Notes under the pieces: generated by a model
Databases searched by the model: none
Seen by the model: only the letters and a program-made list of their open reading frames with translations
What the model was told of the DNA's origin: nothing
Made by a program: the position numbers and the translations under genes
Assembly: GCA_029433345.1 (NCBI GenBank)
Contig: JAQTHY010000001.1
Span: forward strand, 496,001 to 560,000
Source: Orbaceae bacterium ESL0727
GTDB lineage: Bacteria; Pseudomonadota; Gammaproteobacteria; Enterobacterales; Orbaceae
DNA length: 64,000 nt
Direction: 5' to 3'
Part shown: positions 32,344-44,220 of the stretch, in pieces
Position numbering within the stretch: the first letter of the stretch is position 1
Layout: every line of letters starts with the position of its first letter

Positions 32344-32495
32344 AAATACCTAACTACCTCGCACTGACAATCTATATTAATCGTTCTTAGGTCAATGATG
32401 GAACAATTCATCTGAAAGAACATATCTAAAAAATAACTGACCCGCGATCTTAACAAGATTTATAACAAATGTCTGTATACAAATCAGAAAATTTG

Positions 32496-32945
32496 CTAAC
32501 TATTGATCCGTTCTGTTGGCGTCGGTGAAATATAATGACTCACTTCCACAAAATTACTTTTATTTTCTGACCAAACACAATATGCCGTTATGCCTAATGC
32601 ACTAGCAATAATTAATATGGTGATTATCAACAACCACTTACCTCGTTTTCTATTTTGACTAACATGTGAATAGTCTCTCATCTGATAAGTGGTATGTTCT
32701 TTAGATAGCTCATCTAAAAATGGTTGGTATTCATCGACAGGTAAACCAACAATTTCAGCATAAGCACGGATATAACCCCTAACAAAAACGAATGGCGTAT
32801 TCGTTAATTGTCCTTGTTCAATATCAGCTACCACTTTTGTGCGGATATGGATCTGACTGGCAATATCATCTTGAGTCAATCCCATTTCTTCTCGTAAGCT
32901 CATAAATCTAACGCCTAACGCAATATGGTCCATTACCCCCCCCAT
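32496..32945 (-). CDS. rodZ: Short RodZ-like protein lacking the periplasmic domain
   Basis: RodZ tethers MreB to the membrane and supports rod shape. The N-terminal helix-turn-helix domain (VRFMSLREEMGLTQDDIASQ...) that binds MreB, a basic juxtamembrane stretch (QNRKRGK) and one membrane helix (about 105-125) are intact. Only about 20 residues follow, compared with a periplasmic DUF4115 domain of about 200 in E. coli (337 residues in all). The next 150 bases contain no continuation. Either Met 1 (32945) or Met 5 (32933) may be the start. Its place ahead of ispG supports the identity. Confidence 0.85.
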   Translation of the reverse strand: MGGVMDHIALGVRFMSLREEMGLTQDDIASQIHIRTKVVADIEQGQLTNTPFVFVRGYIRAYAEIVGLPVDEYQPFLDELSKEHTTYQMRDYSHVSQNRKRGKWLLIITILIIASALGITAYCVWSENKSNFVEVSHYISPTPTERINS

Positions 32946-33039
32946 TTATAACGCTCGTGGTAAAATGTCGTCATTCTTACATATCTGTGCGGGTACATCT
33001 ACACAATTAATTCTTTTTTTGCGCAAAACTGCGCCTAAT

Positions 33040-33903
33040 TTAAACTTGTTTAGCTTTAAACCAATGAGTTGGATGAGCAATCTCATCTTGGGCTGCCACT
33101 AATTGGAGTTCGTATTCATCGCGTTTTAACGTTTCTAGCATGACGGCATAAACAGCTGCAGTGGTATGTTCAAATGCTTCAACAAGTGATTTGCCTAATA
33201 GAATATTGGCTAAAAATAATCCGCTGGTCATATCGCCAACACCAACTGGTTGGCGGACACCAAAATCAACCAGTGGACGAGCAATATGCCATGCTTCGTC
33301 TTTGGTGACTAACAGCATCTCAAAGCGATCATTTTGATAACCTGCGCGGCTCAAGTGTTTCACTAAGATGGCTTTGGGTCCTCTTTTGCACAACTCACGG
33401 CATGCTAAAATCGCTTCACTCACATTATTAATGCGTTGTTTGCCGTTCAATTCTTCTAATTCTAAAATATTAGGTGCCATCATATCTGCCATAGGCACGG
33501 CAATATTACATAAAAATTCAGCTACGCCGGGCGCAACAAAACAACCTTTTTCTGGGTGACCCATCACCGGATCGCATAAATAGATAGCGTTAGGATTGGC
33601 TGCTTTGACTTTTTTAACGATCTCGATAATGGCATTACCTTGTTCTGGTGATCCCATATAACCACTCAAAACTGCATCGCATCGTCTCAACTCTTTGATA
33701 ACATTAATACCATCTACAATTTCAACTAAATGCGATGCGGGCATCACAGTACCTGTCCAGTGGCGGTACTGAGTATGATTCGAAAATTGCACGGTATTGA
33801 GCGGCCAAACATTTACACCTAAGCGACGCATTGGAAATTCGGCAGCACTATTACCAGCATGGCCAAATACAACATGGGATTGGATAGAAAGAATATTTTT
33901 CAT
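33040..33903 (-). CDS. pdxY: Pyridoxal kinase PdxY
   Basis: Phosphorylates pyridoxal in B6 salvage. Ribokinase-fold protein of 287 residues; N-terminus [30 protein letters not shown] near residue 109 and the anion-hole/catalytic [10 protein letters not shown] near residue 220 are diagnostic. It lies 15 bases after tyrS, as in E. coli pdxH-tyrS-pdxY, though pdxH is absent here. Confidence 0.96.
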   Translation of the reverse strand: MKNILSIQSHVVFGHAGNSAAEFPMRRLGVNVWPLNTVQFSNHTQYRHWTGTVMPASHLVEIVDGINVIKELRRCDAVLSGYMGSPEQGNAIIEIVKKVKAANPNAIYLCDPVMGHPEKGCFVAPGVAEFLCNIAVPMADMMAPNILELEELNGKQRINNVSEAILACRELCKRGPKAILVKHLSRAGYQNDRFEMLLVTKDEAWHIARPLVDFGVRQPVGVGDMTSGLFLANILLGKSLVEAFEHTTAAVYAVMLETLKRDEYELQLVAAQDEIAHPTHWFKAKQV

Positions 33904-33918
33904 GGTATTAGTCCAATA

Positions 33919-35193
33919 TTAAGCATTCCAAATTAATAAGCAGTAATATTTTTTACCGCGACGTAATAAGGTATAACGATTAAAGAGTTTATCGTTATCA
34001 GTAAAACGGAAATCGGCAGCGGATTGACGTTGTCCATTGACGGTAATCGCGTTAGATTCAATCATTGTCTTCGCCTGTCCACGCGATGGCGCAAAGCCGG
34101 CTTTAACAATAGCATGTTGTAAATCAGCATCCGCATCGAGCATCGCTATTGGCATGCCATCTTGCGCTAACTGCGCAAAATCCGATTCGGAGAGATCATT
34201 CACTTTACCCGAAAATAAACTTTCAGTGATTCGTTTAGCAACCGCTACCCCTTCATCACCATGGACTAAGCGTGTCACTTCTTCTGCCAATACAGATTGT
34301 GCACGTGGTGCAACACCACTATTTTTATCTTCTTGTTCTAACGCATCAATTTCGGCCAGATCCATAAAAGTGAAAAATTTTAAGAAGCGATAAACATCTG
34401 CATCGGCCGTGTTTATCCAAAATTGATAGAATTTATAAGGGCTGGTTTTTTTCGGATCAAGCCATACCGCACCACTTTCTGTTTTACCAAATTTAGTGCC
34501 ATCTGATTTGGTAATAAGTGGTACGGTCAAACCATAAACTTGTTTTTGATGCAAACGTCTGGTTAAATCAATACCCGCCGTAATATTACCCCATTGATCA
34601 GAGCCGCCAATCTGTAACACAACATCATGGCTTTTATTCAAACAAGCAAAATCATACGATTGCAATAAACTATACGAAAATTCAGTAAATGAAATACCGA
34701 CATCATCACGATCAATACGTTGCTTTACTGATTCTTTGTTGATCATTGCATTGACCGAGAAATATTTACCAATATCACGCAAAAAAGTTAGCACATCCAT
34801 ATTGCCAAACCAGTCATAATTATTGGCAATAATCGCTGCATTATCCCCGCAATCAAAATCTAAAAATGGAGATACTTGTTGCTTGATCTTATTGCTCCAT
34901 TCAACAACCGTTTGTTTAGTGTTTAATTTGCGTTCTACCGCTTTAAAGCTAGGATCACCAATTAAGCCAGTCGCACCACCCACTAAAGCCACCGGTTTAT
35001 GTCCAGCTAATTGGAAGCGTTTTAAACAGAGTAACGGGACTAAATGACCTAAATGCAAACTATCGGCAGTAGGATCAAAACCACAATAGAGTGCAATTGG
35101 ACCTTGTTCGATTTTTTCCATTAGCGCTTTTTCGTCAGTTACCTGAGCAATGAGTCCCCGCTCTTCTAGTTGTTTGATCACATTTGTTGTCAT
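33919..35193 (-). CDS. tyrS: Tyrosyl-tRNA synthetase
   Basis: Class I synthetase. HIGH-like motif HLGHLVPLL near residue 47, [22 protein letters not shown] (tyrosine binding) and a KFGKT signature near residue 235. A C-terminal S4-like domain ([19 protein letters not shown]) binds tRNA. 424 residues, same as E. coli. Coupled to pdxY. Confidence 0.97.
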   Translation of the reverse strand: MTTNVIKQLEERGLIAQVTDEKALMEKIEQGPIALYCGFDPTADSLHLGHLVPLLCLKRFQLAGHKPVALVGGATGLIGDPSFKAVERKLNTKQTVVEWSNKIKQQVSPFLDFDCGDNAAIIANNYDWFGNMDVLTFLRDIGKYFSVNAMINKESVKQRIDRDDVGISFTEFSYSLLQSYDFACLNKSHDVVLQIGGSDQWGNITAGIDLTRRLHQKQVYGLTVPLITKSDGTKFGKTESGAVWLDPKKTSPYKFYQFWINTADADVYRFLKFFTFMDLAEIDALEQEDKNSGVAPRAQSVLAEEVTRLVHGDEGVAVAKRITESLFSGKVNDLSESDFAQLAQDGMPIAMLDADADLQHAIVKAGFAPSRGQAKTMIESNAITVNGQRQSAADFRFTDNDKLFNRYTLLRRGKKYYCLLIWNA

Positions 35194-35456
35194 AATTTTT
35201 ACCTATTTTATGTGTATACCCGTTACCCTTCAAAACGGTGGTTTTATTCCGCAAGCTGTCGCTTATTATGTGTAGCAGACAAGCAAGTCTTTATCAGGTT
35301 TTATGCCATGCTCTCTAAGCCATTTTTACCCATCCTCAAATGGATTGAGCCAATACGCAGTTCCCTCGATTCTCACCGATGTATAGGCTAGAGAAAATGG
35401 CAATTAGCTTACCATAAAAATACCCTGCTAAAAAGCAGGGCTCAGATATCTATCCA

Positions 35457-35494
35457 GAAAAATTAGACATAAACGTATACTAATTCTGAAACAT
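35457..35494 (-). repeat. Dispersed ~40-bp repeat, copy R4
   Basis: Plus strand reads AAAAATTAGACATAAACG, then TATACTAATT, then CTGAAACAT. It differs from the consensus at a few centre positions and ends in TT where others have CC. It is bracketed by an almost perfect 20-base direct repeat. Confidence 0.85.
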
Positions 35495-35629
35495 TATAAA
35501 AATACCTTGCTAAAATGATTTTGTATAACTTAAAAAACCGCTGTAAATACAGTAGCTTCTGGCTTTGCAATGTTGCTTACCTTATTTATCACGGCAACGA
35601 TTAAAAATCAAAAAACTGATTGAAATGGG

Positions 35630-35646
35630 TAGTAGTTCTGAAAGAT
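35630..35646 (-). repeat. Truncated copy R5 of the dispersed repeat
   Basis: TAGTAGTTCTGAAAGAT matches the CTGAAACAT half of the consensus with one change; the TGACATAAACG half is missing. It is the same orientation as R4, 135 bases away. Confidence 0.5.
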
Positions 35647-35938
35647 TTTAACAAAGAAGGTAGCGCTTTTTATCTTGTTTGCAAGCTAACATGGCAAACT
35701 TAAATTTACCTAGCTCATGTAGCATAAAACACGTCACAGAAAACACGCAGCACACAACATAAAGTATAAAACAGGAGCAGATTAAAACTTGGCTGTCTAC
35801 TACATACCCTTGATGATGGCTGACAGAATAAAAAAACAACCACGTTGAGGGGTAACAAGTATATAATGGTCAGTAAGTTATTTTATTTACATAAATACGC
35901 GAAGCAACGCGCTTCCAATAATCAGATTCCACAGCCAT

Positions 35939-36580
35939 ATGAAACAAACTATTCGCGTGCAAATTTTAGAGCGATTAAAAGCACATATCAAAGATCCGAC
36001 AACTGAGCTGGTCTATCAAACCCCCTTTGAGCTACTCATCGCCGTCGTGCTTTCTGCACAAGCGACTGATGTAAGTGTCAATAAAGCGACCAAGCCCCTT
36101 TTTGCTGTTGCAAATACGGCTGAACAAATTTTGGCCTTGGGCATTGATCAATTAAAACAGTATATTCGCACAATTGGCCTTTATAATAGTAAAGCGGCTA
36201 ATATCATAAAAACCTGTCAAATATTAGTCGATAACTATCATGGTGAAGTGCCCGAGGATTTTGATCGCTTAATCGCTTTACCCGGTGTTGGTAGAAAGAC
36301 AGCTAATGTTATTTTAAATACCGCGTTTGGCTGGCCAACTATTGCGGTCGATACACATATCTTTCGCGTCTGTAATCGTACCGGTTTTGCGCCAGGGAAA
36401 ACCGTCGAAGCGGTAGAGCAAAAATTATTAAAAGTGGTACCTGACGAATATAAACTTAACTGTCATCACTGGCTTATTTTACATGGACGTTATACCTGCA
36501 TTGCACGTAAGCCACGTTGTGGATCTTGCGTGATCGAAGATTTATGTGAATATAAAGATAAAGTCTATCCTGAATCTTAA
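35939..36580 (+). CDS. nth: Endonuclease III
   Basis: DNA glycosylase/AP lyase removing oxidised pyrimidines. The helix-hairpin-helix LPGVGRKTANVIL with its catalytic Lys (near residue 120), the catalytic Asp in AVDTHIFRV, and the C-terminal iron-sulfur loop CIARKPRCGSCVIEDLC (C-x6-C-x2-C-x5-C) are present. 213 residues compared with 211 in E. coli. It is isolated from its usual rsx neighbours. Confidence 0.97.
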   Translation: MKQTIRVQILERLKAHIKDPTTELVYQTPFELLIAVVLSAQATDVSVNKATKPLFAVANTAEQILALGIDQLKQYIRTIGLYNSKAANIIKTCQILVDNYHGEVPEDFDRLIALPGVGRKTANVILNTAFGWPTIAVDTHIFRVCNRTGFAPGKTVEAVEQKLLKVVPDEYKLNCHHWLILHGRYTCIARKPRCGSCVIEDLCEYKDKVYPES

Positions 36581-36631
36581 ATTAAACATTATTGGCGAGT
36601 TTTCGCCAGTATTTATATTGAGTCGCTATTT

Positions 36632-37168
36632 ATGTCAAAAAAATTCAATCTGAGTCCAGATGATATTGCTCTATTTAAGAGCACTATTGGTCACACTAAA
36701 AAATTAAAACAAGACACAGTCGTGCATAAACCGATTAAGCATAGCCAACGGTATGTGACATCACAGAAATTAACACAAGAAAAGATGAATACGGAATTCT
36801 ATTTTTCAGATGATTACCAACCTTTGTTGCAAGACGATCCGATCCGTTACAGTCGTGAAGATGCCGATCCTTACGAAGTAAAAAAATTGCGACAAGGATT
36901 TTATGAACCTGAGTTTTTTTTGGATTTACATGGGCTGACCCAACAAGAGGCTAAAAAAGAGATCGCTGCACTCATCACCGCATGCTTAAACGAAAATGCA
37001 CATTGTGCGTGTATTATGTATGGACATGGTAAGAATATTTTGAAAAAACAGACGCCAATGTGGCTAGCACAACATCCTCGGATTATCTGTTTCCATCAAG
37101 CGCCTAAAGAATTTGGTGGTAATGCCGCGCTGTTAGTGTTATTTGATATTGATACGATCAGAAATTAA
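36632..37168 (+). CDS. smrB: Ribosome rescue endonuclease SmrB
   Basis: Smr-domain nuclease that cleaves mRNA between collided ribosomes. The Smr domain (about residues 95-178) shows DLHGLTQQEAKKEI and MYGHGKNILKK followed by a conserved FGGNAALLVLF. The charged N-terminal half matches the YfcN family. 178 residues, near E. coli (183). It lies 51 bases after nth. Confidence 0.93.
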   Translation: MSKKFNLSPDDIALFKSTIGHTKKLKQDTVVHKPIKHSQRYVTSQKLTQEKMNTEFYFSDDYQPLLQDDPIRYSREDADPYEVKKLRQGFYEPEFFLDLHGLTQQEAKKEIAALITACLNENAHCACIMYGHGKNILKKQTPMWLAQHPRIICFHQAPKEFGGNAALLVLFDIDTIRN

Positions 37169-37390
37169 TACTCGTCGATATTTATGCTATTGCCTTTTGG
37201 CACTCTGTTATGGACTGTTTTATAAACTATATGTCTAAACCATAGCCATAAAGCATGCTATAAATGAGTCATAAACGATTCATCAACTATTCTATAAATA
37301 ATTTCATAAACTGTTATTCTATAACGAATGGAACAATGCTGTTTTTATAAGGGACATATGTCTAATCGATGAGCAAAGGAAAGGCTAAAA

Positions 37391-37490
37391 TAAAAAAACC
37401 AGCCTAACCTAATTAAGCTGGTAAACATTGGAAGCAATGTGAGCAATGTCATACTTTTATCAGAAGTCTAGCGACGATCCAACAAAGTAC
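37391..37490 (-). ncRNA. ryhB: RyhB iron-responsive small RNA
   Basis: On the minus strand an approximately 100-base transcript runs from about 37490 to 37391. Bases 37450-37430 contain GACATTGCTCACATTGCTTCC, written here only to mark the conserved RyhB seed: its parts GACATTGCTC and ACATTGCTTCC match the E. coli RyhB core exactly. A terminator hairpin (ACCAGC / GCTGGT, 37398-37422) with a run of seven U follows. Upstream lie -35/-10 elements and a Fur box. RyhB pairs with Hfq-bound targets (sodB, sdh, iron-sulfur genes in E. coli) to spare iron. There is no competing reading frame. Confidence 0.92.
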
Positions 37491-37496
37491 GAATGA

Positions 37497-37526
37497 AATG
37501 ATAATCATTCTCATTCATAATTGCAA
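37497..37526 (-). promoter_or_regulatory. Fur box and sigma-70 promoter of ryhB
   Basis: On the minus strand TTGCAA (37526-37521), 17 bases, and TATCAT (37503-37498) form a good promoter with the start near 37491. AATGATAATCATTCTCATT (37497-37515 on the plus strand) matches the Fur consensus GATAATGATAATCATTATC closely and covers the spacer and -10 element, so Fur-Fe would block transcription. Confidence 0.88.
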
Positions 37527-37578
37527 CTATTATTTTGCAAAATAATAAATTTATGTTCATTTTTATTTTTTATAACTT

Positions 37579-39755
<2,177 letters not shown>

Positions 39756-39791
39756 AGATAATTATTGTATAAAAATAAAGACGTAAAGAAA

Positions 39792-39823
39792 ACGAAAAAA
39801 GCCTCACAACTGATTGTGAGGCT
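39792..39823 (-). terminator. rplU-rpmA terminator
   Basis: AGCCTCACAA (39800-39809) and TTGTGAGGCT (39814-39823) form a perfect 10-bp stem with a 4-base loop. On the minus strand it is followed by TTTTTTCG. It lies 30 bases after rpmA and before yhbE. Confidence 0.88.
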
Positions 39824-39853
39824 TCTATAACTTTCGAACCAACCGCTTTTTAT

Positions 39854-40114
39854 TTAGCTATTTGCAACTATACTAACATAACGACGATTTTTAGGTCCTT
39901 TAACTTCAAACTTCACTTGTCCATCAATTAATGCAAATAATGTATGATCACGTCCGCAACCTACATTAGTACCTGGATGGAATTGAGTTCCACGCTGACG
40001 AACTATGATATTACCCGCTAACACTTCTTGATTACCATAACGTTTAACACCTAAACGTTTGCTCTGGGAATCGCGACCGTTACGTGATGAACCACCCGCC
40101 TTCTTATGTGCCAT
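39854..40114 (-). CDS. rpmA: 50S ribosomal protein L27
   Basis: 86-residue L27 starting [20 protein letters not shown]; its flexible N-terminus reaches the peptidyl-transferase centre. The family signature ([15 protein letters not shown]) is present. It starts 15 bases after rplU in the conserved rplU-rpmA pair. Confidence 0.98.
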   Translation of the reverse strand: MAHKKAGGSSRNGRDSQSKRLGVKRYGNQEVLAGNIIVRQRGTQFHPGTNVGCGRDHTLFALIDGQVKFEVKGPKNRRYVSIVANS

Positions 40115-40129
40115 TGTTCGATACTCCTA

Positions 40130-40438
40130 TTAAGCGATTGCAGTAATCTTCACATCAGTGAACCACTGACGGTGACCTTGTTGTTTACGATAGTGTTTAC
40201 GACGACGGAATTTGACAATTTTAATTTTGTCGCCACGACCGTGTTCAACGATTTCTGCTTTAACTGTTGCACCTTCAACAAACGGAGCACCAATTTTGAT
40301 GTCTTCACCATTTGCTACCATTAAAATCTTATCGAAAACAACTTCTGAACCTGTTTCGACTTCTAACTTTTCCAAGCGAACGACTTGTCCTTCGCTAACT
40401 CGGTGTTGTTTACCACCACTTTGGAAAACTGCGTACAT
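40130..40438 (-). CDS. rplU: 50S ribosomal protein L21
   Basis: 102-residue L21, binds 23S rRNA. Begins [18 protein letters not shown] and contains [16 protein letters not shown], diagnostic of the family. First gene of rplU-rpmA. Confidence 0.98.
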   Translation of the reverse strand: MYAVFQSGGKQHRVSEGQVVRLEKLEVETGSEVVFDKILMVANGEDIKIGAPFVEGATVKAEIVEHGRGDKIKIVKFRRRKHYRKQQGHRQWFTDVKITAIA

Positions 40439-40761
40439 ACTTAACTCCGCAATAAAAAGCAGACGCTTTACTTAACTAACAGATGTCTGCATTGATTAAT
40501 CATATAGGGCGTGAATTTTACGCAAAAATATGTCTTGTTGCAAGTACTGTTTAATAAAAGATCACAAAAAAATAAAAAGATCCCTCATCTATAAAAATAA
40601 GATCCTTTATGCATCATCCTTACTCATCCCCTTGCTGAAACGTGCTAGCGTGTTAAAATAAGCGCTTATTATTGTAATTTAAATTATTATAATGTCGATA
40701 ACAGCTATCGTCGCGAGATCACGAGGGTTGTTATAACGTTTGTCATCATTAGGACTCTTTC
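40439..40761. promoter_or_regulatory. Divergent rplU/gltX control region
   Basis: On the plus strand TTGCTG (40632-40637), 16 bases, and TAAAAT (40654-40659) make a likely gltX promoter. On the minus strand the rplU leader contains GCAGAC (40495-40490) and GTCTGC (40467-40462), which can pair in the mRNA 5' region. No gene is seen in these 323 bases. Confidence 0.5.
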
Positions 40762-42186
40762 ATGAAAATCAAAACCCGTTTTGCACCAAGTCCAACCGGT
40801 TATTTGCACGTTGGTGGTGCACGTACTGCACTTTATTCTTGGTTATATGCTCGCCACGCTAAAGGTACATTTGTTCTTCGTATTGAAGATACCGATCTTG
40901 AACGTTCGACACCCGAGGCGATTAAAGCAATCATGGATGGGATGAACTGGTTGTCACTTTCATGGGATGAAGGTCCTTATTTTCAAACTAAGCGTTTTGG
41001 GCGTTATAATCAAGTTATTGATGAAATGCTTGCAAAAGGGACGGCCTACCGTTGTTATTGCTCAAAAGAACGACTCGAAAAATTGCGTGAAGAACAGATC
41101 GCTCGTGGTGAAAAGGCACGTTATGATGGGCATTGTCGTTGTGATGCCGTACAACATGCGCATTCACCTGAAGAACCCCATGTCGTGCGTTTTTCTAATC
41201 CAACTGATGGCGTCGTCATTTTTAATGATCTTATTCGTGGCCCAATTGAAATCGCCAATAAAGAGCTAGATGATCTGATTATTCGTCGTACTGATGGTTC
41301 ACCAACCTATAATTTTTGTGTTGTTGTCGATGACTGGGATATGGAAATTACGCATGTTATTCGTGGGGAAGATCACATTAATAATACACCACGACAAATC
41401 AATATATTAAAAGCACTCGGGGCGCCTTTACCTGAATATGCTCATGTTTCGATGATTCTCGGCGATGATGGACAAAAACTGTCCAAACGTCATGGCGCTG
41501 TAGGTGTTATGCAGTATCGTGATGATGGGTATTTGCCTGAAGCATTATTAAATTATTTAGTCCGTTTAGGTTGGTCACATGGTGATCAAGAAATTTTTTC
41601 AATCGAAGAGATGATAGATTATTTTACGCTAGATGCGATAAGCCGATCAGCCAGTGCGTTTAATACCGAAAAACTGTTATGGCTAAATCATCATTATATC
41701 AATCACCTTGATGCAGATTATGTCGCACAACATTTAATGTGGCATATGCAACACCAAGGTTATGATTTAAGCAACGGGCCGGACTTAATTACCATTGTCA
41801 AACTATTTGGTGAACGATGCAAAACCTTAAAAGAGATGGCGGAAGCGTGTTCTTACTGTTATCAAGATTTTGCTGAGTTTAATGCAGATGCAGCCAAAAA
41901 ACATTTACGTCCTGTTGCCAAAACACCTTTAGAAGCAATAAAAGCTAAAATTGCAGCGATTAGCGATTTCGATTGGCAAATTGAAAATATCCATCAAACA
42001 ATAGAAGCAACCGCAGCAGAACTCGATGTCGGAATGGGCAAAATTGGCATGCCATTACGTGTTGCGATAACGGGTGTGGGCCAATCACCTTCTGTTGATG
42101 CAACGGTTTTTGCGGTGGGTAAAAAAAGAACATTAGAAAGAATTGATAAAGCACTGGACTATATTGCTCAACGCGAAAATGCCTAA
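40762..42186 (+). CDS. gltX: Glutamyl-tRNA synthetase
   Basis: Class I discriminating GluRS. HIGH motif region [17 protein letters not shown] at residues 7-23, zinc-type CYCSKERLE...CRC insertion near 100-125, and the KLSKRHG form of KMSKS near residue 238. The C-terminal helical anticodon domain ends with LDYIAQREN. 474 residues compared with 471 in E. coli. Product also feeds tetrapyrrole synthesis. Confidence 0.97.
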   Translation: MKIKTRFAPSPTGYLHVGGARTALYSWLYARHAKGTFVLRIEDTDLERSTPEAIKAIMDGMNWLSLSWDEGPYFQTKRFGRYNQVIDEMLAKGTAYRCYCSKERLEKLREEQIARGEKARYDGHCRCDAVQHAHSPEEPHVVRFSNPTDGVVIFNDLIRGPIEIANKELDDLIIRRTDGSPTYNFCVVVDDWDMEITHVIRGEDHINNTPRQINILKALGAPLPEYAHVSMILGDDGQKLSKRHGAVGVMQYRDDGYLPEALLNYLVRLGWSHGDQEIFSIEEMIDYFTLDAISRSASAFNTEKLLWLNHHYINHLDADYVAQHLMWHMQHQGYDLSNGPDLITIVKLFGERCKTLKEMAEACSYCYQDFAEFNADAAKKHLRPVAKTPLEAIKAKIAAISDFDWQIENIHQTIEATAAELDVGMGKIGMPLRVAITGVGQSPSVDATVFAVGKKRTLERIDKALDYIAQRENA

Positions 42187-42242
42187 AAATAGGCATGAAT
42201 TTTGCATTCTTTTATATGTGTATCACACTTCACAGAAGTGAT

Positions 42243-42297
42243 TTTATCTTGAATTTAACGATGCCGCCTTCTATCAGCGGCGGAGTCAAGATAAAAG
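42243..42297 (+). terminator. Extended hairpin after gltX
   Basis: TTTTATCTTGA (42243-42253) pairs with TCAAGATAAAA (42286-42296); inside, GCCGCC pairs with GGCGGC across TTCTATCA. It lies about 60 bases after the gltX stop. A 20-base segment on its left arm (GTGATTTTATCTT) recurs in altered form at 52194, outside any gene. Confidence 0.6.
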
Positions 42298-42442
42298 CTT
42301 TTTAGGGGTTACCCGCAATATTTTTAACTTAAGATTTAACGTAATCTGCAAATTAAGATTCTTAAATACAAGCTATTAAATTCAAGCGCTTTCGTTACCT
42401 GTTAAGGTAGCGAGTATATAACTTATAAATTAAGTAAATCAT

Positions 42443-42463
42443 ATCGCAAAGAAGCGATTTTTT
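42443..42463 (+). other. Small terminator-like hairpin just ahead of asnB
   Basis: ATCGC (42443-42447) and GCGAT (42454-42458) form a 5-bp stem directly followed by TTTTTT, ending 8 bases before the asnB ribosome site (GGAG). It could attenuate asnB or be chance; the stem is short. Confidence 0.35.
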
Positions 42464-42477
42464 AACGGAGAAACTCA

Positions 42478-44148
42478 ATGTGTTCGATTCTTGGTATTCT
42501 TGATATAAAATCAGATCCAGAGCAACTACGCACTAAAGCATTGGAATTATCAAGTCTAATGCGACACCGTGGTCCTGATTGGTCTGGTATTTTTGCCTCT
42601 GATAAAGCAATACTGGCTCATGAACGTCTCTCAATTGTAGACGTAAATACTGGCTCACAACCATTATATAATAAAGATAAAACATTAGTGTTAGCGGTTA
42701 ATGGCGAAATTTATAATCATCAAGAAATTCGTAATCGATACAAAGATCGTTATGAGTTTCAAACGGGTTCAGATTGTGAAGTGATTCTTGCACTCTATCA
42801 AGAAAAAGGGGTTGATTGTCTTGATGAATTACAAGGCATGTTTGCTTTTATTCTTTATGATATCAATAAAAACAGTTATTTTATTGGACGTGATCATATC
42901 GGGATTATTCCACTTTATATGGGGTATGACGAAAATGGTTCACTCTTTGTTGCATCAGAAATGAAAGCATTAGTTCCGGTTTGTAAAACATTAAAAGAGT
43001 TCCCACCGGGGTGTTATCTTTCGAGTGTTTATGGCGAAATCAAACAGTATTATCGTCGAGATTGGATGGAATATGACAATGTCAAAAACAATGTTACTGA
43101 TCCCAATGCTGTGCGTATTGCACTAGAAGAATCCGTTAAAAGTCATTTAATGTCAGATGTCCCTTATGGTGTTTTACTATCAGGGGGATTAGATTCTTCT
43201 ATCATTTCAGCAATTACACAAAAATATGCGTCTCGTCGTGTTGAAGATCAAGAAAAAACAGCAGCTTGGTGGCCACAACTGCACTCTTTTGCGGTGGGAT
43301 TAAAAGGTGCACCAGATTTAAAAGCAGCACAAGAAGTGGCAAATCATTTAGGTACCGTCCATCATGAAATCAATTTTACGGTACAAGAAGGAATTGATGC
43401 GATTCGTGATGTCATCTATTTTATTGAAACTTATGATGTCACAACAATTCGCGCCTCGACGCCAATGTATCTAATGGCGCGTAAAATCAAAGCGATGGGC
43501 ATTAAGATGGTGCTATCAGGTGAAGGTGCCGACGAAATATTTGGCGGTTATCTCTACTTCCATAAAGCGCCAAATGCACAAGAATTTCATGAAGAGACAG
43601 TTCGCAAACTGGCCGCTTTACATATGTTTGACTGTGCTCGCGCCAATAAAGCCATGGCTGCTTGGGGCGTAGAAGCTCGCGTACCATTTTTAGATAAGAA
43701 GTTTTTAGATGTCGCCATGCGCATTAATCCAAAAGATAAAATGTGTGGCCACGGAAAAATGGAAAAACATATTTTACGCGAAAGTTTTGAATCTTACTTA
43801 CCGGCTAGCGTTGTTTGGCGTCAGAAAGAACAGTTCTCTGATGGTGTGGGTTATAGCTGGATTGATACGTTAAAAGAGATTGCCGAGAAAAAAATTAGTG
43901 ATCAACAATTAGCGAATGCAAAATTCCGTTTTCCATATAACACGCCGACATCGAAAGAAGCATACATGTATCGTGAAATTTTTGATGAACTCTTCCCACT
44001 GGAAAGTGCAGCAGAATGCGTTCCAGGTGGCCCAACTGTTGCATGTTCAACCGCTAAGGCAATCGAATGGGATGAATCATTTAAAAATCTAAATGATCCA
44101 TCAGGACGTGCCGCCGTCGGTGTACATCACGACGCGTATAAAAAATAG
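42478..44148 (+). CDS. asnB: Asparagine synthetase B (glutamine-hydrolysing)
   Basis: Makes Asn from Asp, Gln and ATP. Cys 2 (MCSILGIL) is the N-terminal nucleophile of the glutaminase domain (1-~205), with LAHERLSIVD and NGEIYNH. The synthetase domain has the PP-loop LLSGGLDSSIIS near residue 230 and SGEGADEIFGGYLYFHKAP. 556 residues compared with 554 in E. coli. Single gene between terminators. Confidence 0.97.
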   Translation: MCSILGILDIKSDPEQLRTKALELSSLMRHRGPDWSGIFASDKAILAHERLSIVDVNTGSQPLYNKDKTLVLAVNGEIYNHQEIRNRYKDRYEFQTGSDCEVILALYQEKGVDCLDELQGMFAFILYDINKNSYFIGRDHIGIIPLYMGYDENGSLFVASEMKALVPVCKTLKEFPPGCYLSSVYGEIKQYYRRDWMEYDNVKNNVTDPNAVRIALEESVKSHLMSDVPYGVLLSGGLDSSIISAITQKYASRRVEDQEKTAAWWPQLHSFAVGLKGAPDLKAAQEVANHLGTVHHEINFTVQEGIDAIRDVIYFIETYDVTTIRASTPMYLMARKIKAMGIKMVLSGEGADEIFGGYLYFHKAPNAQEFHEETVRKLAALHMFDCARANKAMAAWGVEARVPFLDKKFLDVAMRINPKDKMCGHGKMEKHILRESFESYLPASVVWRQKEQFSDGVGYSWIDTLKEIAEKKISDQQLANAKFRFPYNTPTSKEAYMYREIFDELFPLESAAECVPGGPTVACSTAKAIEWDESFKNLNDPSGRAAVGVHHDAYKK

Positions 44149-44168
44149 CTTGATAATCAGCTCAAATA

Positions 44169-44196
44169 AAAAATCACGCCATATCGCGTGATTTTT
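44169..44196. terminator. Bidirectional terminator between asnB and satP
   Basis: AAAAATCACGC (44169-44179) pairs with GCGTGATTTTT (44186-44196), with A and U tracts either side, serving both convergent genes. Confidence 0.9.
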
Positions 44197-44220
44197 TTTG
44201 TTTATCGCAATCCTTTCTTA

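Larger units (their letters stand above)
35194..35938. other. Long non-coding divergent region between tyrS and nth
   Basis: 745 bases with no supported gene. It holds hairpin CCCTGCT-AAAA-AGCAGGG (35423-35440), repeat copy R4 (35457-35494) and truncated copy R5 (35630-35646). A 20-base direct repeat of form ATAAAAATACCxTGCTAAAA (35414-35434 and 35496-35515) brackets R4. On the minus strand at 35290-35395, one frame reads a 30-residue open stretch (RIEGTAYWLNPFEDG) and then stops, possibly a gene relic. Confidence 0.6.

Noticed and set aside
35648-35839. A 63-residue minus-strand open frame rich in Cys, Val and Phe
   Set aside because: No ribosome site, no recognisable family, and it lies in a gap filled with repeat remnants; probably noise.
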